NCBI GenBank assembly: GCA_944739405.2
Contig: OX123185.2
Location: forward strand, 7,313,840-7,377,839
DNA length: 64,000 bases
Origin: Euclidia mi
Lineage: Eukaryota > Arthropoda > Insecta > Lepidoptera > Erebidae
Direction: 5' to 3'
Of this stretch, positions 54,494 through 64,000 are shown in pieces (within the stretch, counting starts at the first letter, position 1; each line of letters opens with the position of its first letter). The position numbers were made by a program, and so were the translations under genes. Below the pieces are notes generated by a model. It worked only from the letters and a program-made list of their open reading frames with translations. It did not search any database and was not told where the DNA came from.

Positions 54494-55760
54494 CCAGGTC
54501 ACTCAGAAAGTATTGCGAGTCAAAGTTTTTATGTATGTGAGACTGGCGAGTTATAATTTATTTAACAATATGATTACTTATAAGTAAAAACAGGTACGTT
54601 CAAAATTCAAAACATCCCTCCACATTTTTTGCGAGCTAATTAAAATTACCGTGTCTCATTGAAAAATGGATTTGCGTCGAGAACATTTTCGCGCTATGAC
54701 TCTTTAAGATTTTAAGTGTCGCCTGAAACCGGACAAATCGTACGATAGACTTCAAATGGCATTCATGGATGAAGGCCCTTCTAAGGCAACCGTGTATCGT
54801 TGGTACCTGTAATGAATTTTTACGCGGTTGACTAACTTTGGGGGATGACGAAAGAAGTGGTCGCCCTTTGACGGCTGTTACGGAAGAAAACGTGCTAGCA
54901 GTGAAAATTTTCATCCAAGACAATAGACGAGATACATACCAAGAGATTCAGCATATACTGCATATTGGATCAGGAAGCCTTCACGAGATTCTACTCGTGC
55001 ATCTACGGGTGCGGAGATTACTTTCACGCTGGGTGCCATACAACCTCACCGATATGTTCAGAAGCCGGCAAGGGTGGAATGGTGCCATGATAAGATAGAC
55101 AAATTTGAAGCAAGCTCATCTCGGCGTGATTACGACATCGTTACAGGTGATGAAACCTGGATTTATCAATACGATCAAGAAACAAAGCGCCAGTCAGCCA
55201 GGTTTGGGTGTTTCAAAATGACTCAACGCCTACCAAAGTAAAGCGACCTAGAAGCGGGGGGAAGATTTTGATCGCGAACTTTTTCAGTTTGATTGGCTAC
55301 TTGGTGTCAATTCCTTTACAAAACCAAAGACGCATTAACGCCGAATGGTATACTGTCAAATGCTTGGCAGAAGTTTTCTCTGTTGTGAGCAACAAGCGAC
55401 CAAACATCCGCGGGCTACTGCTCCACCACGATAATGCGCCCGCCCACACCGCAACCCGACTCCTGCGTCACCCTCCTTACCCTTAGCCCTGACCTAGCAC
55501 CGTGTGACTTCTTCTTATTCCCAAAAATAAAAAATCAGCTCAAAGGGATACAATTTTGGTCGCCGGACGATACACTCTCAGCGTTCGAGCAGGCTTTAAA
55601 CGAGGTGTCTGCGGCGGATTGGAAAAAGTGTTTCGAAAACTGGTTCAGACGCATGAAACTTTGAATAGAGGCTGGTGGACAGTACTTTGAAAAGATGTAA
55701 CAAAAATATATTTACTTATAGAACATTTTTTTAGTGTCGCAATATTTCTGAGTGTCCCAC
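54494..55760 (+). mobile_element. mariner element, dead
   Basis: The ends form imperfect inverted repeats: CACTCAGAAAGTATTGCGAG from 54499, and on - ACACTCAGAAATATTGCGAC ending the right side near 55757. The length of about 1.27 kb is normal for mariner. A TA lies just left of the left end (54492-54493); the right border is less clear. The transposase frame (54655-55664) is broken. Confidence 0.8.
54655..55664 (+). pseudogene. mariner transposase, degraded
   Basis: N-terminal helix-turn-helix text (KPDKSYDRLQMAFMDEGPSK, TVYRWY) leads to GDDERSGRPLTAV. The catalytic part follows: VTGDETWIYQYD (first Asp), LLHHDNAPAHTATRL (second Asp) and SPDLAPCDFFLFPKIKNQ (third Asp), the DD34D set of mariner. 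Stops at about 54706 and 54810 and several frameshifts (about 55095, 55200 and 55480) spread the protein over at least four frames. The start ATG (54670) is in MDLRREHFRAM. Confidence 0.85.
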
Positions 55761-55918
55761 GTCTGTACAACATACAATTATGTATGCCTATTTCTTTGTC
55801 AATTCTGGCACGCTACAGCCCCAAAGGACTTAACATAAAAAGAGGTGTCGTTGAATTATTTGTAAATATTAAACAAAGAAAAGAACTTTGTCACGAATTC
55901 TTTGTAATAATTTGGACT

Positions 55919-56155
55919 GCACGGTTGGCGTAGTGGTTTAAACGGCCGTCTCGCCGTTTCACACTGCGCCGAGTGTTGTGGGTTCGATTCCCACACAAGA
56001 CAACATTTTGTGTGATCCATCACATTACACAATGTGATGTATCACACAAAATGAATGACACATTACACAATGTGATGGATCACACAACGAACGGACACCC
56101 GTTCGTTGTATGTTTGAAAAGTCTCCCGCTTCGGGAGCAGTCTTTAAAAAAAAAA
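55919..56155 (+). mobile_element. tRNA-derived SINE-E with internal hairpins
   Basis: The head TTGGCGTAGTGGTTTAAACG (A box) and GTGGGTTCGATTCCCAC (B box, 55979-55995) are tRNA-like. It ends in a run of A (56146-56155). The body is unusual: nearly all of 56005-56108 is inverted repeats with ACAC loops. A functional tRNA gene is unlikely because the outer ends do not pair into an acceptor stem and the body continues for 150 bases. Confidence 0.7.
56005..56108. repeat. Cluster of ACAC-loop inverted repeats
   Basis: Arm 56005-56026 pairs with 56031-56052 across ACAC with one mismatch in 22. A second inverted arm, AATGTGATGGATCACACAA, follows another ACAC at 56065-56068 and pairs exactly with the first arm. 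A third hairpin, CAACGAACGG-ACAC-CCGTTCGTTG, spans 56085-56108. Confidence 0.9.
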
Positions 56156-56159
56156 CTTA

Positions 56160-58080
56160 CCTCCTAATGTCGCTAAGCTATTACAAAAATATATAATAAC
56201 TGACGTTTGGCAGATAATATCGATACATTACGTGGGGTGTTCCTTGTTCTAAGCGTTAGGTAGGAACACCCTTAGAAACTCAGGGTGGTTGTGAATAAAT
56301 TTGTCTTGTTCTGAGTTACTGTTAGATATTACAGATAGTTTGTACCTACTTCAAGTCTGCTAAGGATGTTGTATCAGGAGGGACAAAGATAATACATTAG
56401 TAGAATATCAACGATTTAATCATTATTTGTTTGCTAAGCTGCACAAATATTTTATTTCACGGATTTCCTGATATCCGATTAGGAGTCAGTTTATGAACGA
56501 GAAAAGAGAACGAGAATTCATGAGAATTTTTCTTTTCACATTAATTTATGTTTTTTGTTGTTATTTCTTGGTATTAGATAAAGATAAATCTTTATTTCTT
56601 TTCGAATAAGAATTACTAAGTAGAATATCGGATATATCCTTATCATATTTAGTCTCATTGTACTGAGATATAGCCTAGGCTAATGATACCAATTGCAATC
56701 TATTGAAATACCCAGTCATCATTCCGGTTAAAATGTAGTGTAAGTAGTCATCTTAGGTATAATATTTTTAGAAGATTTTATTTCTAAATTATATTAAGAG
56801 AATACAGTTTGCACGTCACGGAAAAAAAACAATATGGCCCCATTAATTATATTTTCAGCGGGTACTAATTCAAAGGGGTACGTTACCTTACCAACCTTTG
56901 AGTACACGTTTGTTAATTTTAATCCCGTATTATCATACGGCATGATTGGAGGACTACAAAAAACCGGCCGAGGGTCATGATTCGGGTTTAATCAAAGGAC
57001 AGGGCTGCCCCATGGGTCCTATTGACCTTTGGTCCTAATGAAGGATCTCTTCCGTCGCCTACAGCATCTTTGTCACTGTGATGTGTGCTGTGTTCACCGG
57101 TGGTGTCAGTGAAAAGAATTCAAAGCAAAACATTTTGTATCGGTGCATATGATTTCGAATTTTACTTAGATTGGACTATGGTCTTACATTAGTTCGTCAA
57201 TGTGTTTCCCACTATCAGCTATGGCGGCCCTATGCTTGCGGAATTTATTTCTAATCTGAAGTCTAGACGGTAAATAAATGCTCCTGGTTTGAAAAGTATA
57301 GACTTTCATATAACCTTAATTTAAAGTTGGGCGCCGACGGCCTTCGGATTTGCAGATAGCTAAGCTCACTTACGGCAAATAGTTCAGCTCGTATTGACGT
57401 TCCAGAAAGAATCCGAGAGATCCAAGTTTTAAAAATACAACCTCATAAAACACGTATCGCGCTGATTGCAATCGTATTTAAAATTAACTGAAAATGGCTA
57501 CAATTTGATATTCGTAGTAGTGAAACCCCCGCAGTGACAGACGGCTTATATCTTCCAGATCTCATAACGACTATTATTCGCAACATTTTTGATGTCAGGT
57601 TACCAACGGTGCTGTTTTTGGTTCATATTATAGAAGAATTTACTACAAAATAATAACAATATTCTGTAGACCGTCCTGCAAAATCGACTGTGCAGCCGAA
57701 TTGTAATTGGCCTGGAAATAATATAAGTACTATTAAGTTGAACTACTGGCCGTCTATAAGCTGCTCAAAGACCAATCATTGACCCACTCACAGCTAGCCA
57801 ATTTTGAGATGTGTTAGGCCATCAATCCACTATGAAAAGTTCCATTCTTACTCGCCTACTGCGTCTTTCGTTGCATTGTCACCACTTCTGAACCCTTCTG
57901 AGTCAATAGGCCACAGAAAGGTTCAGCGACCAACTGTATATTTTTTAAATTATTTATGTTTTAAAATGACTGAGTATACTCGCTTCTTTCCTGGGATAAA
58001 CCGAAAGCTGCCATTTGTTTTATTGAGATCAGCCCCATAAAGTATTCGCCATTGAAAATCAATACAGTTTTCAAATGTCA
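56160..58080. other. Uncoded region
   Basis: About 1.9 kb with no supported gene or repeat. The 78-codon frame at 57804-58040 (+) has no domain. Confidence 0.5.
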
Positions 58081-58097
58081 TTCCATAAACTCCTAGG

Positions 58098-58472
58098 ACA
58101 TGGCAGCGATAGCCTAGTGGAGATACCAACAGACTGCGCTCGAATGACTAGGTTCAAATCCACGGCGCGCACCAATAACTTTTCGGAGGTATGTGCGTAT
58201 TGAATTGTTACATAACGCTTGTCCCATGCCTCGAAAAGCACGCTAAGCCGTCGGTCCTGGTTGTCATGAATATTTTTGACAGTCGTTACAGGGCGTCAGA
58301 AGGTACTTCTAAATAAACTGACAATCGCCTAAACCATGGAATATCGCTATCCCTTCGGGTTGCGGAGGTCAGACAGGCAGTCGCTCTGTGGAAAAGCTAA
58401 TATTTAGCTGAATCTGCTTAAACTAGTAAGCGGACGCCAGATTGAAACTGGGATAACGCTAAGAGGTTTATC
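58098..58472 (+). mobile_element. tRNA-derived SINE-A, fullest copy
   Basis: The head has GCGATAGCCTAGTGGAGATA (A box) and AGGTTCAAATCCACGGC (B box). The body has CCGTCGGTCCTGGTTGTCAT and CAGTCGTTACAGGGCGTCAG. The tail has TATCCCTTCGGGTTGCGGAG, AACTAGTAAGCGGACGCCAG and GAAACTGGGATAACGCTAAG. An imperfect 15-16 base target duplication flanks it (CCATAAACTCCTAGG at 58083-58097 and CCATAAACTTCCTATG at 58473-58488). It serves as the reference for the other copies in the window. Confidence 0.87.
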
Positions 58473-58837
58473 CCATAAACTTCCTATGAATTTTACTTAG
58501 TTTCTCATATTTATATTTTGTTGAAGTTTATGTATACATTTTATTAAAAACGAATTCCGCTATTTCTTGTACACTTGAATCGCGTACACATTAAAAGCCT
58601 TTCGGTACTAATTGCGGCTTATTGTGGCAAAGTACGGTAATCCGAAGCTTTGATTGCACGAAACTGCATCGCACATTGGATAGTACGAGACCATTGATCT
58701 TTGTATGCGTTAGCAAAACCGTGTGATATGGCATTCATTAGGAGGATATGAAATTATTTGTGTGTGGGCTGTGAAACATGAGTTGGTTCGAAATACATTT
58801 TTCTATAAAAAGACAACTTTTCTCATTGTTTCATTCA

Positions 58838-61140
58838 ATTCAATTCAAATTTTTCAATTCAAATATTTTTTTATTTCAAGTTGGTAATTTACATACTCTT
58901 TTGAAACGTCACTGACTCTAGTTGCCGGTTCCAAAAGGTAGGCCCAGGGAGAAGACTCCGGCAAGAAACTCCTCTGGACACTCTTTTAAAATCTTTGGTT
59001 TTTTACAATTTTGTTTTAAGAGTTACAATATATTGTCAAGAAAAAGAAAAAGCGAGCACAATGTAGATTAGCAAATATATAAATTAACTGTGAGCAGTAG
59101 TTTGCCAGATTAAAGATCTGGACTTTTATATGAGAGATAGGTACTTTGACGATCATAGTATTATCAGCTAACATTGTGCTCACTTTACAAAGTAGATTAC
59201 TTTAAAAACGATTAATATAATAACCTACATGCTGAAAAAGGCAAAACTGGGATACCTGCTATAAAGTAGAGAAAATAAACTTTCTAGGTCCGGTTACTTA
59301 CAAATAAATTTTACTAATAAATACTAAGACTTCAATAATACCTAAGGTTACTTAGTTGCCAGGGAAGCCGCATGTGCAGAAAACAACTAACGCCATACAT
59401 CCCTATCGTCAATGTAATCACTTATCTTATAATATGCTTTTTTAACGAGAGCCATCTTAACATGTTTTTTAAATCTCCCGTCAGTAAGATCTGTAACTGC
59501 TTTAGGCAGTTTGTTATAGAAACGTACACAATTACCTAGGAATGATTTATTAGTTTTGGTTAGTCTAAATCTAGGTACTACCAATTTTTGTTTATTTCTG
59601 GTGTTGATATTGTGAATGTTGCTTAAAGTGTCAAACTTTGAAAGATTCCTACGTACAAACATGATGTTTTCGTAAATGTATAAAGAGGGCATAGTAAGAA
59701 TGTTAATTTCTTTAAAGACTTCTCTGAGAGACTCTCGTGGACCCATATCATAAATAGCACGGACAGCTCTTTTCTGCAAAATAAATATTGAGTCACGATC
59801 GGCCGCCGCCCCCCATAGCAAGACCCCGTAGGACATTAAACTGTGAAAGTAAGCGAAATAAACAAGTCTAGCAGTAGCAACGTCAGTAAGTTGTCTTATT
59901 TTTCTAACAGCGAACGCGGCAGAGCTTAATCTACTAGATAAAGAATTAATATGAGCTCCCCATTGTAATTTCGAGTCAATAGTAATACCTAGGAATACTG
60001 TTTCTTCCACAATATCTAACTTGTTATCTTCAAGCATTATGTCTAAACCTTCCTGAGAAACGTTTCGTACAGAAAATCTTAAACATTTCGCTTTTGTAGC
60101 ATTTAGCAATAGATTGTTTGCGCTGAACCATTCTGATAAGGATAATAAACTAGCATTTACTGTGTGTTGGTTTACGTCTTTTCTATCAATTTTAAATGTA
60201 AGAGAAGTATCATCTGCAAAAAGAATAATATTAGATATGGCCGACATCATGTAAGGAAGATCATTTATATAAACAAGGAACAGAAAAGGACCCAAAATGG
60301 AACCCTGAGGAACACCCATCCTAACTAAAGACCCTGAAGAGGTTGTTCCATCTATACCTACCCTTTGCCGTCTCTGAGAAAGATACGAGGTAACTAGTTC
60401 GAGAGAACGTCCACGAACACCGTAGTGTCTAAGTTTGCAAATGAGTGTATCATGATCAACGCAATCAAAAGCTTTGGAAAGATCGCAGAAGACGCCAATG
60501 GCATCTCGCGATTCTTCCCATGCTTCCAGGATGTTAGCAATTAATTTTGCACCCGCATCAACAGTCGACCTACCTCTCGTGAAACCGAATTGCTGATCGT
60601 GTTAAACCTCGTTTCTATGAAAATGAGACATCATTTGGTCAAGCATGATTTTTTCGAAGACCTTACTCAAGGATGCTAGAACTGAAATCGGTCTGTAGTT
60701 TGAGGGATTCTGTTTATCACCTGTTTTAAAAACTGGAATAACTTTTACTTTGCTTCGTCAGATCAGGGAAGGTGCCTATATCTACACATTGATTGAATAT
60801 ATCTGCAAGAGCGGGAGCTATCTGGTCAATAACAGAACTAAGTACTTTTACAGAAATGCCCCATAAGTCTTCAGTATTCTTAATTTTTAAATTTTTAAAA
60901 GCTTTCCGAATTGTATAGTCAGTGACGTATGTAAATTCAAAGCAAGAGATGTCTTTAACAAAATATTTTTTCAGAAGTGTTTCTGCCAATGAAGATGACG
61001 AGTTTAGTGAGTGAGTCACTTCAATTGGAATGTTCACAAAAAAGCGTTCAAATGTGTCAGCAACCTCAACCTTGTCCGATATTAGCTTACCTTCAGCCCT
61101 CAGAATAAAATCAGTATCTCGGTTCTATCGAGAGACAGTT
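58838..61140 (-). mobile_element. LINE-d: Jockey/CR1-type, 5'-truncated
   Basis: The reverse transcriptase region runs on - from about 61140 to 59387. A ~550-base 3' UTR follows, with a tail of ATTTGAATTGAAAAATTTGA-type repeats (58838-58875). The endonuclease is absent. It shares its C-terminal wording with LINE-c. Confidence 0.8.
59387..61040 (-). pseudogene. LINE-d reverse transcriptase
   Basis: The upstream frame (61037-60726) ends near PVFKTGDK, where a frameshift at about 60755 moves on to NPSNYRPISVLASLSKVFEK. A stop lies near 60604. VFCDLSKAFDCVDHDTL (first Asp) and the intact frame 60319-59387 follow, with GVPQGSILGPFLFLVYINDL, LFADDTSL (catalytic), FLGITIDSKLQWGAHI and FILQKRAVRAIYDMG, ending DDRDVWR. 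Only a few lesions separate it from a full domain, so it is a fairly recent death. Confidence 0.85.
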
Positions 61141-61257
61141 GAAGGCCCAATGATCATCTCCGTCCACTGACCACTCTTCTTACTGTGCAGTTTTGCGGAG
61201 GAAAACCCAGCTGCAAACTCACCCCAACTACTCAATATCGCTACTCAATACTAAACT

Positions 61258-61920
61258 AAAATAAAATTCGGGCAAGTGCGAGTCTGACCCGCGCACCGAG
61301 GGTTCCGTATGCATTTTACCTTATTTGAGGTTGGTTGGTGCTAATTACGCTAGTCCTCTAAATCTGTATGAGCGCCCATACAACTTAAAGGACTATTTTA
61401 AATGGAGTCCACTATGTATGGATAAAATTACACCCTGAAATTTTCCACTTTTTTATTTTTTGTAATTTTTCCTTTATTTGTGCCGAAAGACCCTGCTTTT
61501 TGCCAAATTTTGATTCTAGTTCAATGGGAACTACCATATAGGTTTTCCACCCAAAACCTATAGGGAACTTACGGTTGACCTAGAATTTTCAATTTTGGTT
61601 AAAACCAAGGTCTTACAGCACAAGTAAAGGAAAAATTCCGAAAATTAAAAAAAAATTGAAAATTAAGGTTAATTTTGGTACTTACAAGTTTTCGCAAAAA
61701 TCTAATTTTGACCATATCTTTTTATCGGGTTGACCCAGGGCCTCGATTTTTATACACCTAATAGGAACCATAGACCTCAGTATCTGGTATAAATTTTAAT
61801 TTGCTAGGTCCACCCGTTCCTGAGAAAATCGGTGGTGACACACAGACAGACAGACAGACGGACAAGAAAGTTATTTTTAAGAGGTTTCTTTTTACCTTGT
61901 GAGGTACGGAACCCTAAAAT
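61258..61920. repeat. GGGTTCCGTA-ended lepidopteran repeat
   Basis: The left end has AATTCGGGCAAGTGCGAGTC and ACCGAGGGTTCCGTATGC. The right end has GACAGACAGACAGACGGACA and GAGGTACGGAACCCTAAAAT. The GGGTTCCGTA and TACGGAACCC words near the ends are inverted. It has no coding capacity, and this family is familiar from lepidopteran DNA. No target duplication was confirmed. Confidence 0.65.
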
Positions 61921-63730
61921 GGAGTTCGGGCTGATTCACTAAAACCATCGAGGTGTTCTCAGCTAATTAAATGGCGCGGCCACATGAATTGCCTTAGTAT
62001 ACGCAGTATTCTATTTGGTACGAATTACCATCCCACCAAGTACTTTTTCTCACTTGTTTCTGATAGGTAGATCCTCCAATTTGTTTCCATAGAGTTGCTT
62101 GTGTAATGCAATAACATATTCATAATTTTATATGACGCAGCTTTGTAGCGTAACGAAAGCTGATCGTCTAGCACTGAATTAGTACAATTGTATATTTTTC
62201 CCAACGGGGTATTAAATCCACAATTCGCCACCATAGTGACGAGATGATCTTTGCACATATTGTGCCAGCCGTGCATCGATTGTTGAGTTTGAATTCCACT
62301 CTAAGGTATAAACAATCAACCCATTGCTTGCTATTTCAGCATTGCACTGGCATTTTAGCCGAGGTTTGGCTCGGTTAGTGCTTTCCTGACCACATGTTTA
62401 TGCCAGATTGAGCTACAAAGCTGAGACTGCACTTTTGACGGTTTGAATGATTGTGGATTGCTAAACGCGCGTAGCACTCGTTAGGCACACTATATCGGAG
62501 CAACTGGTGCAATTTTGCGATCGAGCTTTATTTCGTTCATATACGTAGCTTCTCAGTTAAAAATACTAGGCGTCTGGTATTCTTAGTTTTGAGGTTTTGC
62601 CTGTATAAGATTATTGTGTGACTGAGGACATAGGCACACTAGACGTAAACAAAACTGAGGATAGAACAACTATTTGAGTACCTAGCATAAGTAATGGAAT
62701 AGTATGTAGCTTGTTAACCGATTAAAGTCTTAAACACTTCTTGGCCAGCTTGGTAGACTGCAGTGTTTTCCTTCTCATATTGGGAATAGGCCGTTTATAC
62801 ACAGGTCTTATATTTAAAAATAAAATTGTATTTGCGTCGCCCGTGAATCAATTGATGACATAAATTGTTCTTCTTACTAGTTAGGTATATGAATTAACTA
62901 GAGGGATCCCGCAGCTATGCCCGCACATTCTTTTTAACCTAACCGTTTCTGCCCAATTCCATGAGAATTTCAGTAAATCTTAGTGCATCCCTACGTATGC
63001 ATACTAAATTTCAGTTTCTTGCGACCCTTAGTTTTGGCTGTGCGTTGTCTATCAGTCAGTCAGTAACGCAAGAATTTTATATAGCTATACTTACAGATAT
63101 TGATGATATTTCTTCTAAACAAAAACATTCTCACTGTCACTTATTAATTATATCCCACAATCTCGACATTTGAACTTTTAAATTAAAATAAAGCTGTCCT
63201 ACAAATCATGTTTACATCTTGCAACAAAACTTTATATTTAACAACTTTGGTAACTTTGTTTAATTAAATCGCAGCAATTTCAAACCTTCTATTTCGTTTG
63301 CGCAGAGATGTCTGTGGTTTTCGTTCGTGGACTAAATTAGGGTGACTGTGTTAGAATTTGATTCAGCGTTGACTTTAGAAATGATACTGTTAAATTGAAT
63401 TGAGTTTTATAAACTGATCTACAATCAGCGACGAATACTCGGCGGTTTTACAATTAACAATAATTCTAGTAATTTCTGGTAAAGAGGGGAATTTAATTTA
63501 AAAAGTTGTTGTTGATTGTCGGAGGGAAATGAGATTTATTGATGTTTTCAATTATTGTGATTGTCTGTTTTATTGTGACAAGTTAGCAGGGAAATAAATA
63601 TATTCTCGAACTATGTACACTTAACTTTCCCTATTAGAATACGCCATTAAGCCGATTTGTACGATACGCGATGAAAAAGGTAAAAGCGTTTAATTGTGAT
63701 AGTAGAATTTATACGTGTTTTATCTCTTTC
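61921..63730. other. Uncoded region
   Basis: No gene or classified repeat can be supported. The 83-codon frame at 62025-62276 (-) was read and has no recognised domain. It could be an orphan exon, but nothing supports this. Confidence 0.45.
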
Positions 63731-63734
63731 TCAT

Positions 63735-64000
63735 AAACATCACCATCATCAGCCCTGTATATACACTGTCCCACTGCTGGGCATGGGCTTCTTCTCTCTA
63801 TGAGAAGGAGAAGGCCATAATCCAGCACGCTGGCCTAATGTGGGTGGGCAGACTTCACTTGTCTTTCGAGAACATTATAGAGAACTCTGAGACATGCAGG
63901 TTTCCTCACGATGTATTCCTTCACCGATAAGCAAGTGATATTTAACAATTTAATAAATACCTTACTTCGAAAGGTCATTGGTGCGTGCCGTGGATTCGAA
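63735..64000 (-). mobile_element. SINE-B, cut by the window end
   Basis: CATCACCATCATCAGCCCTG, ATCCAGCACGCTGGCCTAAT, ATGCAGGTTTCCTCACGATG and GTGCGTGCCGTGGATTCGAA follow the order of the copy at 51508-51785. The window ends inside the B box, so the tRNA-like head lies beyond it. Confidence 0.75.

Noticed and set aside
55919..55998. Possible tRNA gene
   Set aside because: A and B boxes are good, but no acceptor stem forms and the sequence continues as a SINE body with an A tail.
62025..62276. 83-codon minus frame as a possible receptor exon
   Set aside because: I read it for receptor or enzyme motifs and found none. No splice partner is visible.

Overview
This window is repeat-dense, AT-rich insect DNA, most likely from a moth or butterfly. 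The basis is the mix of elements: two BEL/Pao LTR retrotransposons, several Jockey/CR1-type and RTE-type LINE fragments, a mariner, and several tRNA- or 5S-derived SINE families whose wording (GGATTCGAA-type B boxes, the 'cccttcgggttgcggaggtcagac' type tail, the GGGTTCCGTA repeat) is familiar from lepidopteran genomes. I found no convincing host protein-coding gene. Every long open frame that I can place belongs to a mobile element.

Layout. 1-9.5 kb: SINE fragments, two ~580-bp direct copies of an unclassified repeat (198-775, 4863-5440), a 33-bp minisatellite and an RTE-like LINE tail. 9.6-19.8 kb: a broken BEL/Pao element on + (BEL-1). Its reverse transcriptase is split by a ~5.1-kb DNA transposon (about 12,771-17,866) carrying a DDE-like transposase on - and GGTAATGAAA subterminal repeats. 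19,794-26,108: a 6.3-kb palindrome with two apparently identical 3,133-bp arms around a 49-bp spacer. Its right arm is continuous with a decayed YqaJ-type nuclease gene (25,945-26,850, -); its left arm cuts off the BEL-1 integrase. 26.8-30.9 kb: mostly uncoded DNA with a LINE 3' UTR copy and a 5S-derived SINE. 31.1-34.3 kb: a nearly full LINE (-). 34.9-37.0 kb: a short LTR-like element with 568/571-bp direct repeats and a 60-63-bp tandem array. 37.5-40.6 kb: a - strand LINE interrupted by a + strand LINE. 42.0-43.8 kb: a SINE interrupted by a 1.43-kb Transib-like DNA element with a 5-bp target duplication. 44,631-51,389: a young BEL/Pao element (BEL-2, -) with near-identical 617-bp LTRs. 51.5-56.2 kb: SINEs, an RTE-type LINE and a dead mariner. 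58.1-61.9 kb: a SINE, a Jockey/CR1-type LINE (-) and a GGGTTCCGTA repeat. 63.7 kb to the end: another SINE.

The elements do not form a cooperating host pathway. The window is best read as a record of nested insertions. The most unusual items are the giant palindrome, a 50-bp double snap-back insertion inside the DDE transposase gene, and the two BEL elements, which have each lost the protease active-site region by different lesions. Clade names are from pattern recognition only; no database search was possible.
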